A DNA stretch of 64,000 nucleotides. It comes from Ornithodoros turicata (lineage: Eukaryota; Arthropoda; Arachnida; Ixodida; Argasidae). Position numbers and translations under genes: made by a program. The notes under the pieces are model-generated. The model was not told the DNA's origin. It did no database searches and saw only the letters and a program-made list of their open reading frames with translations. Positions within the stretch are counted from its first letter, which is position 1; each line of letters starts with the position of its first letter. Positions 40,401 through 50,534 of this stretch are shown here, piece by piece. The stretch is from assembly GCF_037126465.1 (NCBI RefSeq), contig NC_088201.1, positions 80,752,273 through 80,816,272 of the forward strand, written 5' to 3'.

Positions 40401-42958
40401 AAAGCTCGCAATACTTTCATTCAGCTCCTTACTTGATAGCCATGTTTTTCCTGAACGACCGACTTCAAAATAAGGATATTTCCTTCGGTACAACTCCTTC
40501 CAGAAGGACGTGCATGGGGTCATACATAGGTGGGGAAGTTACTTTTATTTTGTAGTGCACTACCGTTACTCACTACATTTTCAAAAAGTAACGCGTTACG
40601 TTATTCGTTACTGTTGCGGTAGTAGGTAACGCGTTACCAACGCCGTTACTTCTGATAAGTAATGCCGTTACTTTTGCATTACTTCACCAGTTGTCCTTAT
40701 AATATGTACCATTTTTGGTTGGTCACATAAGTGAATTCCGCAAACCAATACAAGCAATGTTGGGCACAAACAAGGGTCACGCATGAACACAACTTACATG
40801 TACGATTTATTGCAACGCAGAAGTAGTTGATGTTCAAAATTTTCATCGGTGAGCTTCGCAGGTTGGGCTGAGAGGAAGCCTAATGACCAGTGAGTGCTCC
40901 TTGTCAAGGTTGATAGAGACGGTGACCTTTTATCTCATACAGTACAAATCCAAACAGCCAATTACTTGGTTCTTTGTTACTTGTTCAGAGGGTAGAGGCT
41001 ATTTTTCTGCCGCTTTTGCCCCATTCGTCCGAAAAATACCAGAGGGAGTGAAAAACAGAGGTAGTAAACAAAGGTGACACCTCGATCAAGGTAGGTCAAC
41101 AACCCTTCTTTTGCGCGCTCTTCGTGGGTGCCGATGTGACCTTCTTGTTATTGTTGAAGATGACTAGAAAAAATCGGGGATTTTCCCGGATTCTGCAGGC
41201 ACGGTCCTCGCTCAAGCTTTCAAGTTCCCGAACACGCAGTAACGCCTAACGCCGTTACGCGTTACTTGCTAAAAATGTAATGACGTTACGTTACTCATTA
41301 CTTTTCTCCTAAATGTAATGCGTTACCATATTTCACTACTCGAATGTAACGCGTTACCGATAACGCACTACTTTGTAACGCGTTACTCCCCACCTATGGG
41401 GTCATACCACACATATTCACAATTGAAAATCCCTTCAACTCTGAAAGCACACTTGCACAGTTAATACAAAATTCCCATGAAAGCCTAAACTTTTCCGTCT
41501 ACGTTTTAGCTCTCGTGAGTTGCTTGACTTGATGTCTGATTTGGGTGTCAGTTCGAATGCTGCATTCCTCGTACCATACTACTGAAGGAAACTTTTCCGT
41601 GATTTCTGTGCACGTTCTGCAACCTCTGTATACAGATGGGGAAAATGACTCTTTGACTCTATGGGGAAAATGACTCTGAAAACCCAGCTAGGCCGTGACA
41701 AGCGAGAGCATCACCAGCAATACCTACGAAGCAGTCAAAAAATTTCTCTTTAGATAAAACGTCAAATTCGATCCCGACGGCACGTAATCTATTTGTGGTT
41801 CACACAAAGTCTCCAAGTATAGCTGCCTTGCTTCTTGCGTCTCTCAGGTGGCTTGCTTGTGCTACTCCAAGGAGAAAAATGTTTGACAGCTTTGATCTTT
41901 CTGCCAGATCAACATTTAAATATGTGGTATAAAATACCGTGAGCTTCCCTCTCTTGCCACTTTTCATGCCCAAAGCATTTGCGAGTTCAATATCGTCCGA
42001 ATAAAGCACCATCTTTATATGATTTTTTTATTACCCCACAACAAAGGATGCTGCACAAAACTTCACGCTGTCGCATACATCTCGAACAAAGCTGTCATGT
42101 GACTGCCTCGCAGGAGATGAGAAATACGTTCGAAATGTTGGCTGCTGAAGGAGATGGCTAATGAGCTTCTGCAGCGCGATGTCGTAAGCATACTTTCCAT
42201 TGGGCAGGCTTAGTTGTTCTCGGGCAATGTACATATTTTGGGACTGATTGTATTGTAGCCTAGCATGGTAGCTTGCAAAGTCAGAAGTGTCAAAGTCACA
42301 ACCCAAGGCACTAGAAATTTCTTTTATGGATAAAACAACCGCGTCCACTACTACTTTAGCACATCTGTGGTGCCTTTCTAGCAAGCGACTTAAGCCGCTT
42401 AGGAAAGCCTTAGCATCGAATGGTTGTTGTGGTCTGCACGTCCCTCTCCTCAGTCACATTCACATTCTCAATAGCGGGATCTTCCTCAATACGGTCTTCA
42501 GCAGGAGGGTAATTTACACATAGTGCAGGTATGCAGAACTTCGTATGCTCCGGGTACTGACTGTATGACTTAAAAGGCGTACCACATGTGGAACACACAA
42601 CACGAGCTCCTATCTGTGGAGCACGGTACATACGCATGTGCTGTTTCATGCGTGATAAAAAATGTGTGCAGTAGCTGCAATAAAGACAGCAGTGGACTCG
42701 TACCCCCTCCTGAGCACTAGAACTTGCTGTGGCAGGCCCCTGCGACGCGTACGACACAGCCTGCCCCAGTGGAGGCTCGTTGTCATTTCGTCCCGTCTCT
42801 TCAAGTTCCCGCTCAACCTCACCCTCTGTATGACCAGCACATATATCCGTGTCCTGCGAGGTATGTCTTTGGTTGCATGGACAGAAAATCTGGACAGGCG
42901 CTCCTAAAGAGAGGGCTTCCCCTAACATCACATGCGCAATCAGGGAAACATTACACAC
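37457..42958 (-). pseudogene. Multi-exon uncharacterised protein family, split by a hAT element
   Basis: Minus-strand blocks in order: a C2H2-like region at 42410-42958 (CCLYCSYCTHFLSRMKQH and CSTCGTPFKS); 42031-42384 (LERHHRCAKVVVDAVV); 41800-42012 (LYSDDIELANALGMKSGKRG); 39806-40420 (KLRMHVHLGEQLKQHGPG, HWAMRFEGKNAV, NFKNIPHSVAEFF); 38893-39138 (RKRTQYQVLGAALAEEHPHLL); and 37457-37858 (YFILDLEYPNAYAQLLGLLE). I recall this combination from large multicopy uncharacterised proteins of fish, cnidarians and arthropods; the function is not known to me. Exon boundaries are mostly unresolved. A hAT element interrupts it at 40525-41398. The last block could belong to a second gene. Confidence 0.5.
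40525..41398. mobile_element. Non-autonomous hAT element with GTAACGCGTTAC repeats, 874 bp
   Basis: Ends CATAGGTGGGGAAGT and, inverted, CATAGGTGGGGAGTAACG, flanked by perfect GGGTCATA duplications (40517-40524 and 41399-41406). Both ends are dense in GTAACGCGTTAC, GTTACTC and GCCGTTAC words. No transposase is visible. Subterminal repeats like these are binding sites for hAT transposases in known systems. Confidence 0.9.
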
Positions 42959-43124
42959 AGGCAGATGGGGGGGAAAGGAGGAAAAATTCGCAAGGGTGAG
43001 ACGGAACTATCACAGAAAACCGCGCGTGCCGTCTGATGATAACCAGCGTTGAAGGATAGACTTGGCGCTTATCTTGAAAGCAGATTTCTGCGTTGCTTTC
43101 AAAGGACAGAGTTTTTGGGTATTA

Positions 43125-43704
43125 TACCCCTGTCACACCGATACTTTCGATCCGCATTTAGCCAATGCTCATCGAGCTCAATGCGGACCTGGCGCTACTA
43201 CACGGACACGTTCGAGTAGGATCGAACTCCAATCCTGCTTCACCTGATCCAGTTTTTTAAACGGGATTGAGATTCTCAAGACGGCTTGAACACCGTCATT
43301 GGCATCCTCGAACTCAGCGAATTTGTAGTAGCCAACAAAAACATTACATTAATTTGCAGATGTTCCTATACAAGCCCATGGAATTTCAGAGTTACGGTTT
43401 TAGTCTAGGTATGACGGGCGACTGCGTTTGCTCATTTGTTTAATCTCGACCACTCTCGACACCGCGCCCCCCGTAAAGGCTTAGTAAACACCACAATGCG
43501 GAAGCGGTTGTGGTTATTCTCGACTTTTTAGGAACATATTTGTCAATCCCAGCGTACCGTCCCTGTTACCGCCGCCTGTCTACAAGCCAACCTTTCAATA
43601 CGCATTGAATTGGACCACGTAGCAGCATCGCGCACCGAACGCTCTTGAAAAACTCGATGCGGATCGGATTCAATCGGCATTGAAAGTGCCATGTGACAGG
43701 GGTA
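43125..43704. mobile_element. TIR element with TTA target duplication, 580 bp
   Basis: Ends TACCCCTGTCACA, inverted at the right, with continued similarity for about 40 bp (ACTTTC...ATCCGCAT). Flanked by TTA at 43122-43124 and 43705-43707, which fits PIF/Harbinger-type TWA targets. Internally it holds further inverted words (CAATCC/GGATTG). No coding is seen. Confidence 0.75.
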
Positions 43705-43830
43705 TTACTCGCAGAGACTTTACTCCTTCTTACTTTTCTGGCTTTACACGATGGAATGTATGAGGGGGAGGTACTTTGTATCTGTCCGCAAAAACAATTA
43801 ACAAACATGTAAACGTCAGTGGTTGTAAAT

Positions 43831-43871
43831 GCCGTGAATTACCTAATACCTAATTTCTGGTAATTCACGGC
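43831..43871. repeat. Palindrome GCCGTGAATTACC with 15-nt loop
   Basis: Perfect 13-bp arms around TAATACCTAATTTCT. Possibly the fused ends of a deleted element. Confidence 0.75.
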
Positions 43872-44097
43872 TTTGCCTCAGGAGAGAACTGTGATCATGA
43901 TCGACGCCACGGTGGTCGGTCTGTGGGTGAATTTTTCCCACCTGAGGGTTCTTTAACACGCGACAAAATCTCCACACACCGGAGACCGCATATTTAAACA
44001 TCCCTTGCAGACGCCGGCCCCTCTGAGGCTTCGTTCTGTGCCACCCTTTGCTGACGCTCTCATCTTCGCACGAACAGGAGATAATTTAAATAGACAG
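43872..44097. other. Short spacer before the hAT element
   Basis: No coding. CCCACCTGAGGGTTC looks like part of a dispersed repeat. Confidence 0.25.
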
Positions 44098-44105
44098 ATC
44101 ATAAC

Positions 44106-46370
44106 TAGGGCTCGGCATCTAAACCGTTTTTCTGATTTTCGTTAAAAGCATTTCCGTTTGAACGTTTCATACGCCGTTTAAATTAACGTATAGTCCGGAA
44201 AACCTTTCCTTATGAAACGTTTAAACGTTTTGTGTAATGCGAAACGTTTAAACGTTTTGTTAATGCGAAACGTTGAAACGTGTCGTTAATGTGAAACGTT
44301 AAACTGGAGCGTTTAAGCGTTCTGTTAAACTGAAGCGTTCGAACGTTATGTCAAGGTGAAGCGTTTAAACGCCTTGTTAATACGAAACGCAACGCCTTTC
44401 GAAACGGATAGCTATTTAAGCAACTTCTTACCTTTATTAATGGGAAACATGGTCGCACCAGGCGTTACGGGGACAGAGACAGAAGTTGTCCCCCTTATGC
44501 CTGGCGCGCCCTTGGTTCCCATCAGTAATTACCAACTACGCCAGTTTCTCACTGTCTTATAAGTAGCTTATTACTCAAGTTCATATTTGGCTTTTAAGCA
44601 ACCCCCCCCCCCCCTATTTGTGTTCATTTTCGTCATACATTTCATTACGAGCCTACGTATTTCATGACAGTTCAAAACATATCGAGCTTGTAATGGCGGT
44701 GATGACGATTGAATCTTTTGGGTAGATTATAGTAAAAATTCTGTATTTATCTTCTTTACGCGAGTACTATTTTGGTGAAAAGACCGTGAGCGACCACTTT
44801 ATGCTGAAACATGTAGCCTGCTCTTTCCTACTGGTTCCCACTACTGCACTCTAAAGCAAGAACATTTGCCAGTTACGCCAGTTACTATTAACCACCAAGA
44901 AACGGAATAAAATGCGCTCTTCGTTGTGACTGATCTTTATTAAACATAAGACGATCACAAATGAGTGGGACAAAGTAACATGCCACCTTAACGATACCCT
45001 GCACTGTCTTTCAAGGAAAGTAAGCTGTAGTCTTTAGAGGAGGAAAGGAAAAAACCCCGAAAATTTACATTTCACTTCTTTATAATAATAAAAGTTTCCT
45101 ATAGGAAAACGTTTATATACGTATACGTGCCGCTGTATGTTTATGCAAACGAAAACGTTTAAACGTACTGAAGAGTGCGAGGTACCAGGCTGGTTGGTCT
45201 GGGAGTTCGACCGCTTAGTTCTATCAGAGGTTGAAAAGGAAGGATTGGGAGTAAAGAAAATATTTAGGTACGTCGATGATTTTTTGACTGGGACCATGGA
45301 GAATGTGAATGCGCTCTTTTGTTAGAATTGTTTAATAAGCTTGGGAAGGGTTTGATGCTCACTTTGGAGGAGTTGGTGGAAGGTGTCATTCAGTTTTTAG
45401 ATATTGAAATTGAGTGTCATGAGAGGGGCATCTGCTGGGAATACAAACAAAGGTGCCGGAAACCGCTAATGCCTTTTGAATCCTCCATTTCAAAATCTGT
45501 AAAAAATGCGGTCGCACAAAATGTTCTTGGGGCTGCATTAAAAAAGTCGTGTGTGCATAAGGTGTTGAACAGCTGTTTGGGCCAATTGATGAGATTAGAG
45601 CAGGCGGGATGCCCGAAGGGTGTTGTTCAAGATGTGGTTGGCAGGATGTTAAGTAAGTTCGGGAAAGAGGGTTCAAGTGACGAAAATGAAAGAAATCGTA
45701 ATTTCGGAGTGGTGCTGTACGTTCACAAAGCCTCGTATCGGTTATGTGGGAGGATCTATACCGGCCAGACATCGCAAGGCGTGTTAATGGAGCGCGTCAG
45801 CCGGCAAAAGTGTCTGGACCTTCCATTGGGAAGGCATTTGGGTTAACTGCGGTGGCTGTGGGGAGGGAGTGGAACAAACCTGCGGTGTTACATAGATCAA
45901 AGAAGGTTGGAGCGTTAATGTATTTAGAAGCGCTTGAGATTACGAAAGCAGGAAAAAAGTGTGTCAGTTCCACGTCTGTAACACTAACCGATAAGGTGAA
46001 AAATTTTATCGATGTTAATTAAGCGGTGCAGACGAACAAGTTTTTACTGGTTTCTGACGGGTTTGTTTGAACCGTGCCAGTGTTTAGTACCATTGTGTGT
46101 CTTGTCGTCTAAGTAAACCGTGTTATCGAGATAGTGCCGTGTCGTCCGTCCCAATTTTTCATCCCCTGCACTGGGTTACTGCTTCTGCAATGTTTAAACG
46201 TATCCTGTGAAAACGTTTGAATATGTATACGTGCTGTTGAACGTGTATCTAACAGAACGCGTTTAAACGTGTTTTAAGAAAACGTTTAATCTGGGAAACG
46301 TCTTAAAAAACGCGTTTCTTAAGAAAACGTTTAAACCTTTCGACGTGTAAACGTTTAATAGCGAGCTCTA
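44106..46370. mobile_element. hAT-type element with AAACGTTTAAACG repeats, 2.3 kb
   Basis: Left end TAGGGCTCGGCAT, inverted right end TAGAGCTCGCTAT, flanked by ATCATAAC (44098-44105) and ATCAGAAC (46371-46378), 7 of 8 matching. Subterminal zones 44150-44400, 45100-45168 and 46188-46355 are packed with GTTTAAACG and AAACGTTT words. The interior holds a Penelope fragment. A second left end lies at 61933. No hAT transposase is visible. Confidence 0.85.
45168..46187 (+). pseudogene. Penelope-like element fragment, second copy
   Basis: Plus-strand coding. IFRYVDDFLTG is the RT catalytic box (motif C), then after a stop near 45324 come IQFLDIEIEC, a GICWEY block, PFESSISKSVKNAV, and a GIY-YIG-like end (RIYTGQTSQG). 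The RT fingers and palm upstream of YVDD are absent. The 3' region near 46140 (GTGTCGTCCGTCCC) resembles Penelope tails. It is bounded on both sides by hAT AAACG repeats, so it inserted into, or was captured by, the hAT element. Confidence 0.7.
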
Positions 46371-46378
46371 ATCAGAAC

Positions 46379-47130
46379 CAAACGCAATGGTTTCGTACGT
46401 TTATTTCAGTGCGTAGTGCCAAAGAGTTTTTGTAGCTCTGTCAAGAGAACGAAGAAGAAATATTGAAGTCAATTGTCACAGGGGATGAGACTATGGTGCT
46501 CTACTATGATCCCCTTTCGAAAAGGGATTCGATGGAATGGCGCAAACCGGAAGAAGCACCTCTAAGAAAAGCCAAGGTCACACAGTCCACAAAGAAGATC
46601 ATGGCAACAATATTTTGGGATTGTCACGGGATCCTCCTCATCGACTTCAAAGAGAGGAACACCACAGTGAATGCGACTTATTATGCTTCACTCCTGCACC
46701 CACTGCGAGACGCCATCAAGGAAAAGAGGCGCGGCAAGTTGAGTCGAGGTGTCCGGTTGCTCCAGGACAATGCCCCTGTCCACACGACTTCTGTTGCCAA
46801 GGCTGCACTGAAGGAGTGCGGCTTCGAAGAAATCCACCACCCACCCTACAGTCCAGACTTGGCACCGAGTGACTACTTCCTGTTCTCAAACTTGAAGAGG
46901 GATCTCAGAGGACGGAGATTTCAAAACGATAGTGAGGTGCAAGAGGCAGTTTTCCAGCATTTTGCGGGCAAAACTTCTGACTATTTTTTCAAGGGTATAA
47001 GAGTGCTGGTTGAAAGGTGTCAAAAGTGCATCGAAGTTAAGGGTGACTATGTCGAAAAGTGATACACTTGTTTCGTCTCTATGACTTAAAAGTTGGTCGG
47101 GCCGGAAATTTATGGAACCACCCTCGTATA
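46379..47130 (+). mobile_element. 5'-truncated mariner element with right TIR
   Basis: The 3' part of the transposase gene is followed by a right end that reads, inverted, TACGAGGGTGGTTCCATA, a mariner-type TIR abutting TA near 47130. The left TIR and N-terminal DNA-binding domain are missing; the left limit coincides with the duplication of the hAT element. Confidence 0.85.
46463..47062 (+). pseudogene. Mariner transposase, C-terminal two thirds
   Basis: A 199-residue open frame with the mariner signature in order: VTGDETMVLYYDP (first catalytic Asp), WRKPEEAPLRK, FWDCHGILLIDF, LLQDNAPVHT (second Asp) and HPPYSPDLAPSDYFLF, where mariners have the third Asp about 34 residues after the second. 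It is open to a normal stop near the right TIR. The first third, with the helix-turn-helix repeats, is absent, so it cannot transpose alone. Confidence 0.9.
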
Positions 47131-48140
47131 TGTACAGTACAAATTTACTTTGTCTGTTGTAACAGTGCGTCTCGGCGAGACGTCAATGTTCCACGGTGAC
47201 GGCGCCACCTGTGGAGGCCCCAGTGCAGGCCAGCAAGTACATGTACATAGGAAGAGTAGCCGAAGCTGTGTGGCTGCACGTTGAGCATATGTTTACAATT
47301 TTATAATTTGGTATGATGATTTGATAGCCACGGCAGCGAACAATGTTCCAATAATAATAATAATAATAATAACGTACACGGCAATACAACATAAATACAA
47401 AAAACTACAAAATAATTAGCACATTGTGCGAGAAATAATGCAAATACAAGATGGTAAGAGTAACAATAGGTTACCCCGTAACAGTCCCTTTAGTTCGCCC
47501 AGTTATATCGATAACGTTTTGGTGTACTTTAGGAAAATTTGGAAACAAAAAGTTATGGAAGTCGAATCTTTGCTTCGTATTCAGTGACAATATGAAAGCA
47601 ATCTGTAGGCGTTATGCGTGACAACCGCGAATAAAAACGAGCCTTTAACTTGAGGACAACATAAAACAGGCCTTATCAGTTTTTGATCAAACGCGTAACA
47701 TATTAGAACTGAATGCTTTCATTAATACACAGTGACAGAACGCGTAGGAGACAGACACAAAATGCACACAGGAATCGTTCGTGTTACTACATAAACCCTG
47801 CGATGCGTGCTGTTTCGGTTTTACATCAATCCCAAAATCCCGTCCCGGGATTTGTCCGCATAAATCGCGAAATCCCGCGACTGGAAAAGTGGCCGGGGAT
47901 TCCTAACCCTAATCGTAATCCACAGAACTAGCTCTGAGCAACGTAATGAAAAAATAATAATAACATGGCCTCTAGAATCCAGGAAATATTCCTGAGCAAG
48001 GCTTGTGACCTTATTCAACACATAATATCGCTCAAGAAGTTAGAACGATACAGCATAAGAGGTCTACTACAGCAGCTAATTGCTTGGTGCTCATAAGACA
48101 GAGAGCAATATGAATATATGAATGGGATACAGTCACGCAC
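47131..48140. other. About 1 kb without a gene; (AAT)n and CCCGGGATT words
   Basis: An (AAT)n tract lies at 47351-47373. At 47825-47905, AATCCC/GGGATT words cluster around TCCCGGGAT, like the subterminal repeats of a hAT element, but no ends were found. Confidence 0.4.
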
Positions 48141-48144
48141 TAGT

Positions 48145-48780
48145 CAATGTACAATATAGGGGTTCCTCAAAGGTCAATACTTGGTCCGTTTGTCGTTTGG
48201 GCTTATATAAATGATCTCCCAAAACGCTTAGGTCACCGATTATACTAACGGTATACGGACGTTTCACTACAGGATATTTTGATACAGACATCCTTGTACG
48301 CGGACGTTTCGGTACATGGTGTACACCAATATATCCGTGTACCGAGATGTGTGTATGAGAATGTTCTGTAACGAAACGTCCGTATACCGTTAGCATAATC
48401 GGCGACCTAAGCGTTTTGGGAGGTCGTTTATATAAACCCACCTCCTCCTGCACTGCCGCCTTTACTCCTCAGCCAGAGCCGCACTTGAGCAACAGCTCAC
48501 ACACCTCGGCATGCACCTCACGCTGCGGACCTTACTCGGCCCCGTGCAGCGCGCCCGACAGTGCGTAGTCACCAGACTGCTCCTCCGTTACCTCGCTGCA
48601 ACCGACCTACTGGTCGCCCTGTGAACCGGACTGTGCCCGCCTGGGTACTCTCTCTCTGTGTTTTTTTTTGTTTTTTTTTTGTTTTTTTGAATAGCAAGCC
48701 GACACCCTGTCTGGCTGACCTTTCCCTCGTTCCTCTTCTTTCTTATCATTAAACATATCCCCCCCCCCCCCATGGAGGGA
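48145..48780 (+). pseudogene. LINE tail with inverted duplication of RT sequence
   Basis: 48160-48235 encodes an RT block (GVPQRSILGPF...YINDLPKRLG). The same sequence returns inverted at about 48366-48450 with roughly 75-bp arms and about 90 bp between. Then the plus-strand LINE 3' region follows, with TAGCAAGCCGACACC...CTGGCTGACC and a poly-C end (48762-48773). Inverted 5' segments are a known outcome of twin priming, though here the inverted part duplicates the direct part. Confidence 0.65.
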
Positions 48781-49541
48781 AGAAAGCTAAGGCGGGAGCG
48801 CACCGTATTTCCTCGCTTGAACAAAGTGTGGCGGAAACGCAGCGTGGGGTGTGACGGAAGTGACGTTGCTTTGCACGAGGTACCAATGGAAGTTTGAGGG
48901 GCCCATGCACCCAGAGGCGACGCCATGTCTGTTTTTCAAATAGTCGGAGTGCGTAGCAGACGAACAGTGCACATCGATTCGATCGATTCGTGCAGGGTTC
49001 GATCCCTACAGCTGGCTAACCTTTTCAGTGACTTTCATCTTTCATAGTGCACATATTTCGCAGTGATTTCACAGATTTTGTTTGTGTCAGCTTGAAACTG
49101 CGGCCTGCAACAGCGTTGTGTGCATTTTTCCTGAGGCAGTGTGACGGACTGCTTCTTTGTTATCTTTCGAGTTGTGCATTTAGTTTAGTTCGGTAACAGA
49201 ACAACACTGCATTTCACCAAATATTTTGCTCTGTTTAATTGCCTGCTCTGTCAAAGACTGCTGGTTTCTTTCAAATTATAAATGTCATATAAAATGTCGT
49301 GGTGAGATACCTACTCCAAAGAACGTCCCTTCGAGGCGGGAGATGTGATACAATACACGAACGGCAAACAGCAAGGTTTTGGCTCCCACGTTCGCACACC
49401 TCGGCGAAGACAAAAGTTTAGCGAGTAAATAGATTTGGCACACGAAACAAAGAGAGAGTAAGAAGTAAAAGAGACACATTCACTGGTGACTTGACTCACG
49501 TAGCCTTGGCTTGCAGGAACAACACGCTACTAGTGGTACAG
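48781..49541. other. No gene seen
   Basis: Contains GATTCGATCGATTC near 48975 and a GGTTCGATCC-like word, but no tRNA fold. No supported coding. Confidence 0.3.
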
Positions 49542-50534
49542 TCATTGTCCCTTAAATTGAGTCAGTTTTGTGAACATCTGGCGTACCCTAGAGACGTGCA
49601 GGTTTCGTGACACCTCCTTGCTTGCGTGATGTAGTCTTACGTTTATATATCTTTGCGCAGTTGCTCTGATCAGATGAACAAGGTGGTTGTCCATTGGTGA
49701 CGTCTCGAACATGTGTTCATGGACAGATGAAAAGAGCTCCTTGTCCTTGAGGTCCTGAACTACTTCATTGATCATAACTTGCACAATATTTTTCTTTGCT
49801 AGTTCATTGTGGGCCATGACAATACGAAGAGCCTGCTCGCATTTTCTTGTTATCCTGAGTACGCCTTCAGATGGGCACAGCAGCCCTCCTCTGCTTTTGC
49901 GACGAATCAGTGAATATGCCGACAGCTCAGTGGATCAGTGGATGTTGCAGTGAGAACGTGAGAACAGGTGCTACGCAGCAATGATCGTTGTAAGTGGCGT
50001 ATAACAAATCCTGCGATGTACGCGACTGTTCGTCCTGCACTATCAGTTATCCTGCCTGGGTCAGGACAGTAATCATGATCAAGTTCGCTGGCTCCCGACG
50101 CTTCTTCAGAATTGGGTAGCAGTTGTCTTCGCGGTGCGGTAACGTTGATCACTTCCTCAGGTGAGGGCATCGTTGGACTTGTGACACTCAGGATGGATAC
50201 AGATTCCAGTGGTAAACAGTTCCCTGTGGTTACATCTCTTATTTCATTCTGAATTATCATCCGCTTAAATGAAGCGCAGAACTGCCGTGCATTTGGATTG
50301 TCATTTTTACTTCCATATGACCTGATTGCACCGAAGAACAACTCCAAATGGTCCTGGCATATCTTGTGTGCTGGTATGTATTTCAGCATGTTCTTCCTAA
50401 TGCTGTTTCTTCCTATAAATCCAGCAGACTTTTCATGGAGATCTTGGATCCTAAGAATCCAGTTTTTCTGTTTGTGTTGAGCAGCATTGGGCCATTTCTC
50501 TACTCCCTCAGCTCCGATAAGTACTGGTCAACTA

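Noticed and set aside
48960..49020. Possible tRNA or att-like sequence (GATTCGATCGATTCG and GGTTCGATCC)
   Set aside because: There is no acceptor stem, anticodon arm or box A at the right distance.
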